Shown here in pieces: positions 8,473-16,530 of a stretch of DNA of 55,834 nt. A program made the translations under genes and the position numbers. Origin of the DNA: Prolixibacteraceae bacterium. Lineage in GTDB: Bacteria; Bacteroidota; Bacteroidia; Bacteroidales; Prolixibacteraceae. The stretch lies in contig JANQII010000076.1 of NCBI GenBank assembly GCA_028282195.1, positions 1-55,834 on the forward strand, written 5' to 3'. The notes beneath the pieces were generated by a model. That model was not told the origin of the DNA. It was given only the letters and a program-made list of their open reading frames with translations, and did no database searches. Positions within the stretch are counted from its first letter, which is position 1; each line of letters opens with the position of its first letter.

Positions 8473-9675
8473 TTATTTCTCTACTTCAATTCTTCTTATT
8501 TTACATGCATTTGGGGATGTATCAATCCATTTTTTTGATGGTTCTATATTGCTTGTTTTTAAATCGTTAAAAATGTTTTCTATTGTATTTTCAGTTATAT
8601 CCCTACCCCCTAATCCAGCTATGTAGTTAACAAACTTTTGATTGTTAATATTAATCAGACTTTTTATTTCTAAAGCTAATGAGCCCAATTGTGCCCCAAG
8701 GCCAGCACTTCTGTCAATAACGCCAATTGTTTGTATATTATTTAATTTTTCAGTAAGCTCTAAATAAGGGAAAGGTCTGAATGAAGTAATTTTAATACAA
8801 GCAACTTTTAAACCTTCCTTCCGTTTTTTATCAACTACATATTTCACAGTACCAGCCATTGAGCCCAGGCATATAATTATAATTTTAGCATCTTCTGTTC
8901 TATATTCTTCAAATAAGCCATATTTGCGTTCAAATTGATCAAAATACTTCTTTTGAACCTGCGGGATGATCCTCAGAGCATTTTCAAATGCAATTTCTTG
9001 TTGATACCTCATCTCAGAAAAATCTTCTGGAGATGTTAAATTGTTTATAAATAAAGGCTTTTCAGTGTTTAGATGTAAGTTCTTTGGTTTGTATTCTTGC
9101 AAAAAAGCATCTACTTCCTTCTGCTCAGGCAAAAATACCAGTTGTTTAGAGTGTGAGACAAGAAAACCATCAAAACAAACCATTACCGGAAGTAAAACGC
9201 TACTGTTTTCAGCTATATTATAAGCCATTATCATTAAGTCCACAACTTCCTGTACATTTTCTGCATAAAACTGAATCCATCCCGAATCTCTTTCAGCCAT
9301 TGAATCCTGATGGTCGCACCATAAACTCCAAGGGGAAACTAATGCCCTATTTGCAATTGGCATTACTATGGGGAGCCGACAACCAGAGGCCACTCCTATT
9401 ACTTCATGCATTAAGGCTAAGCCAACTGAAGAGGTAGCCGTTGTGGCCCGTACGCCGGTTAATTGAGCTCCAATTATATAAGATATAGCTGTATGCTCAG
9501 ATTCAACTCTTATGAATCTTGCATTCATTGCTCCGGAATCAACCATTTCAGATAAAATCTCAATAGTTGGGCTTATCGGTGTAATTGGATACGCAGCTAT
9601 TACTTTTACTCTTGCCAATTTAATAACCTCCGCAGCTGCTGAATTTCCATCCAATACATGTATTTTATTTTTCAT
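8473..9675 (-). CDS. 2-oxoacid:ferredoxin oxidoreductase, alpha subunit
   Basis: A 400-residue alpha chain of the four-subunit POR/VOR type. Visible family segments are AYPITPISPTIEIL near 30, RVESEHTAISYIIGA near 56, ATTATSSVGLALM near 78, and WCDHQDSMAERDSGWIQFYAE near 118, followed by LPVMVCFDGF. The C-terminal half carries the domain II segment GSMAGTVKYVVD and DRSAGLGAQLG. It overlaps the delta gene by 11 bp. A 197-bp spacer (8276-8472) separates it from beta, wider than other junctions in this operon; no ORF or convincing hairpin was found there. All residues I would expect are present, so the enzyme should be functional. Confidence 0.9.
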   Translation of the reverse strand: MKNKIHVLDGNSAAAEVIKLARVKVIAAYPITPISPTIEILSEMVDSGAMNARFIRVESEHTAISYIIGAQLTGVRATTATSSVGLALMHEVIGVASGCRLPIVMPIANRALVSPWSLWCDHQDSMAERDSGWIQFYAENVQEVVDLMIMAYNIAENSSVLLPVMVCFDGFLVSHSKQLVFLPEQKEVDAFLQEYKPKNLHLNTEKPLFINNLTSPEDFSEMRYQQEIAFENALRIIPQVQKKYFDQFERKYGLFEEYRTEDAKIIIICLGSMAGTVKYVVDKKRKEGLKVACIKITSFRPFPYLELTEKLNNIQTIGVIDRSAGLGAQLGSLALEIKSLININNQKFVNYIAGLGGRDITENTIENIFNDLKTSNIEPSKKWIDTSPNACKIRRIEVEK

Positions 9676-9940
9676 TTCCTATCATTTCAATACATTCATT
9701 CTTACATACATTTAAACAAATACCACAACCTTTACAATAATCACAATCAATGGTTATTTCCTTCCTAAGCTTGTCAATTGCAATTACGTTTGCTGGGCAA
9801 AAATTCTCACATAATGAACAATAAGTGCATTTTGAGTGCTCTATTCTGGGGCTTGATTTTTTCCATTTGCCTGTTGGTCTCGTTGTTATTTTAGTAGCAA
9901 CGGGACCAAGTATGTAATCATATTTTTTTGGTTTTTCCAT
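9665..9940 (-). CDS. 2-oxoacid:ferredoxin oxidoreductase, delta (2x[4Fe-4S] ferredoxin) subunit
   Basis: A 91-residue ferredoxin-type subunit. Two cluster motifs are present: CTYCSLCENFCP (C-x2-C-x2-C-x3-CP) and CDYCKGCGICLNVC (C-x2-C-x2-C-x3-C, with one extra Cys). The leader PTGKWKKSSPRIEHSKC is typical of the delta chain of POR/VOR enzymes. It passes electrons between the TPP subunit and external ferredoxin. It overlaps gamma by 23 bp and alpha by 11 bp, indicating coupled translation of the complex. A redox carrier of this sort could also serve the neighbouring Fe-S U32 proteins, but that is inference. Confidence 0.92.
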   Translation of the reverse strand: MEKPKKYDYILGPVATKITTRPTGKWKKSSPRIEHSKCTYCSLCENFCPANVIAIDKLRKEITIDCDYCKGCGICLNVCKNECIEMIGNEK

Positions 9941-10472
9941 AAGCTTCGTTCAAAATTTCAATATTTGCGTTATTGGGCTCCTGTTTAAAATTATCAATTA
10001 TCGTTTGTTCGATACTTGATAATTTAACAATACCAGTTTTGGCAAAAGCTCCTAACATTGGTATATTTGGAATGTCTACTTTAAAGTATTCCAAAGAGAG
10101 TTTTGTAGCATTAAGGACATAAATGTCTTTGAAAGATTCATGGTAGATAGTTGTTCCATAATTTGAATTAATTACCAGTATTGTATCCGGCTGAATACCT
10201 TCGGTTATATCTATTCCCTTGTCTTTTATATGCGGATCGAGCAGGACAACAACATTGGGCTTGTAAATAAATGATGCTATTTGAATAGGCTTGTCGTCTA
10301 TATATAAATCCGATACAACAGGAGCTCCCCTTCTCTCATGTCCGTAAGACGGTTGAGTTTTCCCATATTTATTGTCGTATAAACAAGCAGCATTACATAA
10401 TATGTTGGTAGCGGTTACTACGCCTTGGCCACCAATACCATAAAATTTGATTTTGTATAAGTTTGTGCTCAT
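9918..10472 (-). CDS. 2-oxoacid:ferredoxin oxidoreductase, gamma subunit
   Basis: A 184-residue gamma chain. The N-terminal GIGGQGVVTATNIL is the Rossmann-type phosphate loop that binds CoA in this family. KTQPSYGHERRGAPVVSDLY is the second diagnostic segment, and the C-terminal part carries IPNIPMLGAFAKTG. It is the first intact catalytic gene of the operon after the antiterminator and the NRPS relic, and it overlaps delta by 23 bp. The order gamma-delta-alpha-beta matches POR/VOR operons of anaerobic bacteria and archaea. Confidence 0.9.
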   Translation of the reverse strand: MSTNLYKIKFYGIGGQGVVTATNILCNAACLYDNKYGKTQPSYGHERRGAPVVSDLYIDDKPIQIASFIYKPNVVVLLDPHIKDKGIDITEGIQPDTILVINSNYGTTIYHESFKDIYVLNATKLSLEYFKVDIPNIPMLGAFAKTGIVKLSSIEQTIIDNFKQEPNNANIEILNEAYGKTKKI

Positions 10473-10544
10473 CTTTTATTTTTTTGCATTTAATTGCCTT
10501 TTCAATTTCATTCTTCTCTAACATTGCTTCGCATAGTTAATTTA

Positions 10545-11228
10545 TGTACATTTCATCTGTTGGAAGTGAATTATTGTCTTTGATATTTAATCATCTGAAA
10601 CAATATAAGCCTCAGTCGTTTATTGTCGTTTTAATCTTTTTTACAAAACCGATAAAACTTAAGTTCAAATTAATTTTTATTCTTAATGGTAAACTATTTA
10701 CACAGTATCCAATAATTTGTCTTTCTTTTTTATTCCGGTTTAAAACAGGTACATTTATTACAATTTCATCCTTGCAATACGATCTGCTAAAGTATAGGGC
10801 AATTATTCCTAAAAAGTAATGGAATTCGTTACAATTATTACCTTATCATAGCTCTGTAATTAAGTTGTATTTAGAACGCTTTATTGTATATTGGGGCGTT
10901 TACTAATTACATCTGAAGTTTCTTTCTTCGCATCTCTATGGGGGAAAAGAGGTTCTGGGATAGTGAGATATTCATTTTACCAAAAATTTAATATCTCTTT
11001 CAATGCTTTTCGAATTCAAATAATCGACATCACTTTTTATAAAAAAAACTTCCACTGTCAACACCTTTAATTGAAGAATCATTATAATGATCAACAATTT
11101 TCTGGTTTAATTGAGTTATACTCCAACCGTCTGAGATTATATGGTGTGCCTTGGTGAGGAGAAAAAATCGTGTTTCATTTATTTTTATCAATGTAAAATC
11201 AAACAAAATACTTTCCAAGTTAAATGGT
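10545..11228 (-). pseudogene. decayed NRPS condensation-domain relic
   Basis: Reading the minus strand in shifting frames gives a condensation domain in the right order. EPFNLESILFDFTL comes first (from 11228), then LTKAHHIISDGWSIT with an intact HHxxxDG. Next are YLNSKSIERDIKFF (10981-11040), then FLGIIALYFSR and INVPVLNRNKKERQIIG, and VNSLPLRIKIN (about 10640-10830). A stop at 10613-10615 is followed by a faint continuation resembling QMIKYQRQ. Several stops and frameshifts (near 11030, 10900 and 10850) break it, and no adenylation or carrier part remains. It lies between the antiterminator and the oxidoreductase genes, so the operon once encoded more NRPS. The HHxxxDG motif makes it an ordinary condensation domain, unlike the Cy domain of the live NRPS. 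Confidence 0.85.
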
Positions 11229-11250
11229 TCGTATTATCCATGGACCATTA
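11222..11250. repeat. 29-bp inverted repeat, outer arm (pairs with 11457-11485)
   Basis: The 29 bases here match the reverse complement of 11457-11485 at 28 of 29 positions; the single difference is at 11241. The partner arm lies inside the antiterminator gene, in the codons for MVRIIHGPL. This arm sits exactly at the upstream end of the NRPS relic. It may mark a rearrangement junction. Confidence 0.9.
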
Positions 11251-11336
11251 GAGTTTTTGAGTTTTGAGTCCTCCGAAAACGCCAAAAAGTTTTCCATATT
11301 CAAAATCAATAATAACCAGTTTCTCTTCTGTCATCT

Positions 11337-11897
11337 TTATTTCTTTTCAATTAAATTTGTGCTGATATCAATCAAAACGGTCTGGTTAATTTCTTTTAAC
11401 TGAATTCCAAAACGGTTTTTTCCTTTCTGTTTAACTAATATTCCTTCATGCCCTATTAATGGTCCGTGGATAATACGAACCATTTCACCTTCTTTAAAAC
11501 TATTGTCGACACAAACGTCCTGCCCAAATTCTAGCATTTTCTTAATTCCCTCAATATCTTTTAAAGGTATAATCGAAGGTTTCCCTGAACTTTTAATATA
11601 TGTCACTACTCTATTACAACGGTTAATATTATATAATTCATAATCATTAGTATAAACAAAAATATACCCTGGAAAAAGTGTCTCCTCAATCATCTTCTTC
11701 TGTCTGTTTTTCCAAACCTTCAAGGTTTTTACTGTAGGTAGAAACACTTCATAGTCTCTTTTTACAAGATCATTTCTTACCCTTTTTTCAGCACGGGGAC
11801 AAAGATAGAAGACATACCATTGTTTCTCTTGTTTCAGCTTTTTAGAAATTTGAGAATTCCTAATGTTTTTCTGAGCCATATTGTTTTTAGAATTCAT
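11337..11897 (-). CDS. UpxY/NusG-like transcription antiterminator
   Basis: A 186-residue NusG-family specialised elongation factor. The NGN domain starts at QWYVFYLCPRAEKRV near residue 27 and includes FLPTVKTLKVW and LFPGYIFVYT. The KOW domain starts at GEMVRIIHGPLIGHEGILV near 133 and ends with IQLKEINQTVLIDIS. The first 25 residues are a basic, Asn/Lys/Gln-rich tail. UpxY proteins in Bacteroides, and related LoaP proteins, act on the long operon they head, letting RNA polymerase read through terminators. Its place as the first gene of a 10-kb operon fits that role for the NRPS cluster. No clean TAnnTTTG box was found in the short stretch before its start; the transposase relic begins about 50 bp upstream. 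Confidence 0.9.
   Translation of the reverse strand: MNSKNNMAQKNIRNSQISKKLKQEKQWYVFYLCPRAEKRVRNDLVKRDYEVFLPTVKTLKVWKNRQKKMIEETLFPGYIFVYTNDYELYNINRCNRVVTYIKSSGKPSIIPLKDIEGIKKMLEFGQDVCVDNSFKEGEMVRIIHGPLIGHEGILVKQKGKNRFGIQLKEINQTVLIDISTNLIEKK
11457..11485. repeat. 29-bp inverted repeat, inner arm within the upxY-like gene
   Basis: This arm encodes the start of the KOW domain of the UpxY-like protein. The 206 bases between the arms contain the 3' end of that gene and a 28-codon ORF (from 11334). Confidence 0.9.
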
Positions 11898-11944
11898 ATA
11901 TGATTATTTTAAACTAGTACCAAAATCTGGGGGATTTCTATTTT

Positions 11945-13262
11945 TCATGCAAAAATCTTAGCTACTCTAAAACGAAAATATTTAATATCACTTACCCCTC
12001 TTAATGTAGCCCTGAAGGCTTTCAATTTTGCATTGAAAGATTCCGCTGAAGTATTTGTACTTCTGTTGTCAAAGAAGTTGAGTATTTCTCTAATGAATAT
12101 GGATAATTGCCGATATTGAGTTAAATGAACGAAAACCGGAGTCGGTAACTTTATTGTACGAGTGCGTAAGTTTTGTATAAGCCACAGTCTTGTCTTTAGT
12201 TTTAGAAAAGATTAACCGTAAGTCATGAATCAAGTTAGATACCTTGTTAATATCTAGATATTGAGCAAAAAGGATTTTAGCCCTTTGTTTCTGAGACTGG
12301 CTCCATCTATCAGGAGATTTAATGCCAGTAATTGCCTTCTTAGTATCTCCATTGTCGAAGTGAAAAGGTGTATATATCCTGTTGTCCCATTTAGCATTAT
12401 CCCTGTCATTGCTTTCTTCATCAATAGCATCCCAGTAGTGCTTTATCCTTATCTCCTGCAACGCATCAAGAGCAAGTTTTTGGACGTGAGAACGATCGAT
12501 AACACGAGTAGCCTTAGGAAAGCATTGTTTGGCAATTTATCCTATTGATCCGGCCATGTCAAGGGTTATTTCCTCAACCTTTCGACGTTGCCTGAGAGGG
12601 ATATTCTTTAATACTCCAACGATATCTCCTGCTTTCGTTCCTCTGACCATAGCTACCAGTACCCCTTTTTTGTCCTTGGCTGCTTTGTTGGTAAGGATTG
12701 TGTAAAGTTCCCTATTAGATAAAGAAGTTTCGTCAATACTCAAACGGCTACCTAAGTTCTTCGTAAAAATCATTGAGCCATCGGTATGAGACCCCAGCGC
12801 CCAACTGCTATAACCGCTAGGATGTTCTTTGTATTGCATCCCCAATTGGTCACCATCGATGTGGTAAAACTTCTCTGGGCTATTGATGCTAATCGGTTAA
12901 TTGTCCAAATACTTCTTTTAAAAAAGACACAAATCCCTTTGTGAAGCGCGTTCCTTTTGCTACTGTATCCAAGTTGTTGCTGATTATCTTCCCAGTTCGC
13001 TCCTCTTTCCATTTTCGACTCCTTACCTGAAGAAAAACAGCTTTTCTCGTATCGGAAAGTCTTGAATAATGTCAGGAGCATGAAAAACTTTGAATATAAG
13101 CTTTACTTTTTTATGTGAAGACAGAGGGTTATATAGTTCATCAAAATCTACCGGAATCTCCTTCTCCGTGATTTTTACATTGGTTATCTCAAAATATTGG
13201 AATAAATCTTTGGGAAGAAGTGCTTATACTAATACTTTGTGTTGACTTTGCTGTGAATTCAT
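11945..13262 (-). pseudogene. ISL3/ISAon1-type transposase, frameshifted
   Basis: The N-terminal region is readable from an ATG at 13262 (ALLPKDLFQYFEITNVK, later FHAPDIIQDFPIREK), with a stop after the first dozen codons. The catalytic part is split over several frames: LSIDETSLSNRELYTILTNK and EITLDMAGSIG at 12537-12770, then LQEIRIKHYWDAIDEE around 12430. The C-terminal part is NRSTNTSAESFNAKLKAFR and GVSDIKYFRFRVAKIFA, ending at a TGA at 11945. This is the DDE transposase of the ISL3 superfamily, in the ISAon1-like group common in Bacteroidota. At least four frame changes or stops make it inactive. I could not define terminal inverted repeats. It sits directly upstream of the antiterminator and could have displaced or supplied its promoter. 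Confidence 0.85.
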
Positions 13263-13769
13263 TTATTGATAAATAAATACAAAGCAAAGGTCGATAATAA
13301 TTTTTACTCCACCAGAAATTCAAACTAATCCATTATTTTGAACGGGAGTGGATACACCAAAGCCTCGTCAATTAGCAAAATGCTCTTGACATTATAAAAC
13401 AAAAAATACTACAACTTGTCAGGATGGCATATAACAATATGCTCTAACCAAAATATCACACCCAAAATTAACTTAATAAATTTAACTACCAACCTTCAAT
13501 AAAACTTCATTCACTTATATTTATTTCACATTTTATAATTCACTAAAAAAAAAAATGAAATCAACAAACACAGACAAGGGATTAATGCATTTATTATCAA
13601 ATAATTTCAAAAAAATAAAAAATTACGTTAGTGCTTAAATAAAAACTAACACTACGTTATTTATATTAATTTTAAATTATCTCAACAATTTTTTACACTT
13701 GACTAACTAAGTTTAATTAAATTTTAACTAACGTATCTCATATAGGTTCTGTCATTAATTAGCCAAGAT
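13263..13769. other. AT-rich intergenic stretch, no gene found
   Basis: About 500 bases without a credible ORF on either strand. The only pattern is a cluster of short related words between 13620 and 13740: ACGTTAGTG near 13625, CACTACGTT near 13650 and AACTAACGT near 13728. These could form a weak hairpin or operator close to the end of the ATPase gene. The left transposon end presumably lies near the start of this stretch. Confidence 0.4.
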
Positions 13770-14924
13770 TCAATACAAAAAACCAAATAACCACAACGGA
13801 ACAGTATTACCGACTCCAATCTCAATATAATCCTTAACGATAAATGCATTCTCAATCTCCTTAATTTGCTTTTTCCCCTTGTTTTTCCCTCCTATTTCGA
13901 AGGTTCTTCCATTGCTTAAAAAATCCGCTTTAGGTGAACTAATAACTTTTTCAAAATGATTTAATTGATTAAAGAAAAAGGTTTCCCTGATGTTACCAAT
14001 ATTGACATTGCTTTCATCAAGATTATGCATTAAGTTAGTGTTGTTTAAATATATTTTTTCTGGCTTATTTAGACTATTGATACCTTTATCCCGGGCATAT
14101 AACAGATTGATCATTTCGGCATCATTCAGTAGTTTTAAGTAACTTTTCATGGTATTAACACTTATTCCTGTTCTTTCACTCAACGATTTAATGTTTGGTT
14201 GGAAGGGAACCGAACTACTAATTGTTTTCAATGGCTTCTTTAAGTATATAACGTTAGATGGCGAAATAGAGGCACATTGAGAAATGTCAATTTCCAATAC
14301 CGTCAGAATAATCTCACTAAGTTTCTGATAAAAAACATTTTGATTCTCCAAATAAAAGGGGTAATAGCCATAATTGAGGTAGTTCTCAAAAAAGGCAAGT
14401 GGTTTTAATTTCTTTATAACAGCCATTGCATACTCAATATGATTATTTAAAATTTCGTCGAATGCAATGGTTTTAAATTTTTGTCCTGATTCAAATTCCA
14501 AAAACTCGCGAAACGACAATCCTGGCATTTGATACATGACTGCCCTGCGACTCAAATCGGCCTTTGCTTGGTGGAGGTGTAGCAATGAAGAACCCGTAAA
14601 TATTATCTTAAGACCAGGCATGTCATCGTAGATGTTTTTAAGCTCACCAGCCCAGGTAGGGTAACGATGGACTTCATCTAGTGCCAATAATTCACCCCCT
14701 TTTTTATAAACCATGTCAGCCAGGTCGTACAGCGTGTTTTCCGTAAAATACAGGTTATCCAAACTCGCATACAAAACGTGATTATCAGCTTTGAAATTCT
14801 TCTTAACGTATTGAAGAATTAATGTTGTTTTTCCAACTCCTCTGATTTCCTTTATGCCAATAACCCGGCTACTCCAATCAATCTTATTGATATAATCTCT
14901 TATTGTATCTGTATGAATTAGTGC
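13770..14924 (-). pseudogene. DUF4143-type AAA+ ATPase lacking a normal start
   Basis: The open frame begins right after a TAA ending at 14925 and runs about 384 codons. There is no ATG at the expected N-terminus; the first ATG-like alternative is a TTG at 14774, which would drop the P-loop. In frame upstream of it lie DYINKIDWSSRVIG and IRGVGKTTLILQY, the Walker A region. Its first residue is Glu (EIRGVGKT) where the family usually has Gly. LLALDEVHRYPTW is Walker B, GSSLLHLHQAKADLSRRAV the sensor segment and PLWLFGFLY an intact C-terminus. The family is an abundant, poorly understood AAA+/DUF4143 group. Loss of the start and the P-loop change point to decay, though a non-ATG start cannot be excluded. 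Confidence 0.65.
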
Positions 14925-15109
14925 TTATTTTTAGTTTGAAATGAATTTATTTCTTACTTTTATAATTCAATAACTCACTCAAAATGATTTAAATACGATC
15001 AAATTTCAAGTGAGTTAAAAGGTGAGTTCTTTAAAAGTACTACTTGATAATTTATTGATATAAAAATACTTACAGGGATTCTGGGTTAATCCTGGGATCA
15101 AATGAACTA

Positions 15110-15155
15110 CTCCGCCGCAGAGTAGCGGAGTATCGAAACCCTCTCAAAAGAGGGT
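15110..15155. repeat. two hairpins at the 3' side of the IS200-like element
   Basis: CTCCGC (15110-15115) pairs with GCGGAG (15125-15130), and CCCTCT (15140-15145) pairs with AGAGGG (15150-15155) across the transposase stop codon. Subterminal hairpins of this kind are the recognition sites of IS200/IS605-type TnpA. Confidence 0.7.
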
Positions 15156-15623
15156 TAATTGGCTATCCCTGTGAAGGCTTGTGTAATCCTGTTTCAAACC
15201 TTGTTCCCTCACATATTTTGAGATAGTCTCTTCATCCCCAAACTTGCTGACACTGTTCACGAAATAACCATTAGTCCAGAACTCACCTCCCCACAACTGT
15301 TCCTTGACAATGGGGTGCAGTCTGAAAATTTCCTTTGCCGTAATGCTTTTGACAATCGCTACAATTTTGGTCAGGCTGTAAGTGGAAACTGACTGTACCA
15401 AAAAATGGACATGGTTATTGTCTGTCCCAATCTCCAAAATATGAACAGCATAACGCTTGAGGATTTCCAAACAAGTATTCTTGAGCGCCCCATCAACCTT
15501 CCTATTAAATACAACCCTCCTGTATTTTGCAGGACATAGAAAATGATAAATCAAAACCGAAACATTGTGTGACTTATGAATGTACCACTTTTTACCATAA
15601 CTTGACAAAGATAGAAGAATCAC
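15144..15623 (-). CDS. tnpA: IS200/IS605-type Y1 transposase (TnpA)
   Basis: A 159-residue HUH single-strand transposase. KSHNVSVLIYHFLCPAKYRRVVF near residue 17 is the typical N-terminus. NNHVHFLVQS near 68 holds the HxH metal-binding pair, and EETISKYVREQG near 130 holds the catalytic Tyr. The computed start is GTG at 15623, but a TTG a few codons in would give the normal IS200 length of about 150. No TnpB or IscB gene accompanies it. Stem-loops on both sides (15110-15155 and 15623-15635) mark the ends. All catalytic residues are present, so it may still be active, unlike its transposon neighbours. Confidence 0.88.
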   Translation of the reverse strand: MILLSLSSYGKKWYIHKSHNVSVLIYHFLCPAKYRRVVFNRKVDGALKNTCLEILKRYAVHILEIGTDNNHVHFLVQSVSTYSLTKIVAIVKSITAKEIFRLHPIVKEQLWGGEFWTNGYFVNSVSKFGDEETISKYVREQGLKQDYTSLHRDSQLTLF

Positions 15624-15635
15624 GGCGGAGCGTCG
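15623..15635. repeat. hairpin at the 5' side of the IS200-like element
   Basis: CGGCG (15623-15627) pairs with CGTCG (15631-15635) through one G-T wobble, with a 3-base loop. It lies at the start of the transposase gene, where IS200-like elements carry their left-end stem-loop. Confidence 0.45.
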
Positions 15636-15852
15636 AGGAACTAACCCCTTAAGAGATTAGAATAAAGCTTAGTTCCCTCAAATCAATCCATCATTAAATC
15701 TCTGGATAAACATTTCACACACGTACAAACATATCTCACCATAATTCGAACTATAAATAATTTACCGAAGAAATATCTCACCCAACTTGGGAACAACTTG
15801 TGGAAATAGATTCATTTCGAATTCCATTTTTACCGTAACAAAGTAAAATAAT

Positions 15853-16194
15853 ATGGAACTAATAACATTTGAGAGCAAAGCGTACCACGAGCTTGTTGGC
15901 AAAATTGATAAAATAGCAGGATATATCGCTAAATGTGAAACTTCTGCTTCAGTAGAGAAGAAAGAAATCTGGTTGGACAGTAATGAAGTTGCTGAGTTAC
16001 TTAAAATAAGCACCAGGACACTTCAACGTCTTCGCAAAGACAACTTAATCAGCTACTCTTATCTTCGGGGGAAATGCTTGTACCGATTATCTGACATAGA
16101 AAAATCACTTCGGGAGAGGTTAATCCCAAGCGACCCCAAAACCCTTGAGGAATTTCGTAAAAAATATATGCTCCATACTACAAGACAATTTTAA
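15853..16194 (+). CDS. helix-turn-helix (MerR/excisionase-like) protein
   Basis: A 113-residue protein with an excisionase-type winged helix in the middle: WLDSNEVAELLKISTRTLQRLRKDNLI near residues 40-65, then YSYLRGKCLYRLSDIEKSL. The N-terminal 35 residues look helical. Paired proteins of this sort sit at one end of many Bacteroidota conjugative transposons, where Xis-like members act in excision or its regulation. It is followed 12 bp later by a second HTH protein, so the two form an operon. The specific role is inferred from family and position. Confidence 0.8.
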   Translation: MELITFESKAYHELVGKIDKIAGYIAKCETSASVEKKEIWLDSNEVAELLKISTRTLQRLRKDNLISYSYLRGKCLYRLSDIEKSLRERLIPSDPKTLEEFRKKYMLHTTRQF

Positions 16195-16206
16195 AAAACC
16201 CAATCC

Positions 16207-16503
16207 ATGATTTATATAGACAAACAAACATTTGACGCATGGATGGAGCGTATTTTGGAACGGATTGAAATGCTGAACAAAAAAATTGAAAAGCTCAACA
16301 ATTCCAAAAACCAGCTTAATGGGGATACCCTACTGGACAACCAGGACTTATGCCTATTGCTTAAAGTGAGTAAACGCACCCTTCAAAGGTACAGGAGTTC
16401 AGGGATCCTACCGTACAGGCGCATCCGGCAAAAAACTTATTATTTGGAATCCGATGTGCATAAATTTATCAGCCAGGAATTTATTTGTAAAAAGAAGAAT
16501 TAG
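16207..16503 (+). CDS. second helix-turn-helix (excisionase-like) protein
   Basis: A 98-residue protein with an N-terminal coiled-coil-like helix (RILERIEMLNKKIEKLNNSK) and an HTH segment, LDNQDLCLLLKVSKRTLQRYRSSGILPYRRI. It is closely related in design to the gene before it. The basic tail ends CKKKN. The pair is convergent with the large methylase-helicase gene, whose stop lies 28 bp beyond its own. Probably a DNA-binding accessory or excision factor. Confidence 0.8.
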   Translation: MIYIDKQTFDAWMERILERIEMLNKKIEKLNNSKNQLNGDTLLDNQDLCLLLKVSKRTLQRYRSSGILPYRRIRQKTYYLESDVHKFISQEFICKKKN

Positions 16504-16530
16504 AGTATATAAGCCCTATTACTAATGGGA

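Noticed and set aside
10544..10819. Plus-strand 91-codon hydrophobic ORF
   Set aside because: It is the antisense of the condensation-domain relic; the minus strand carries recognisable NRPS motifs.
11248..11334. 28-codon minus-strand ORF (MTEEKLVIIDFEYGK...) right after the antiterminator
   Set aside because: Too short, no family match and lies between repeat arms; may be a junction by-product.
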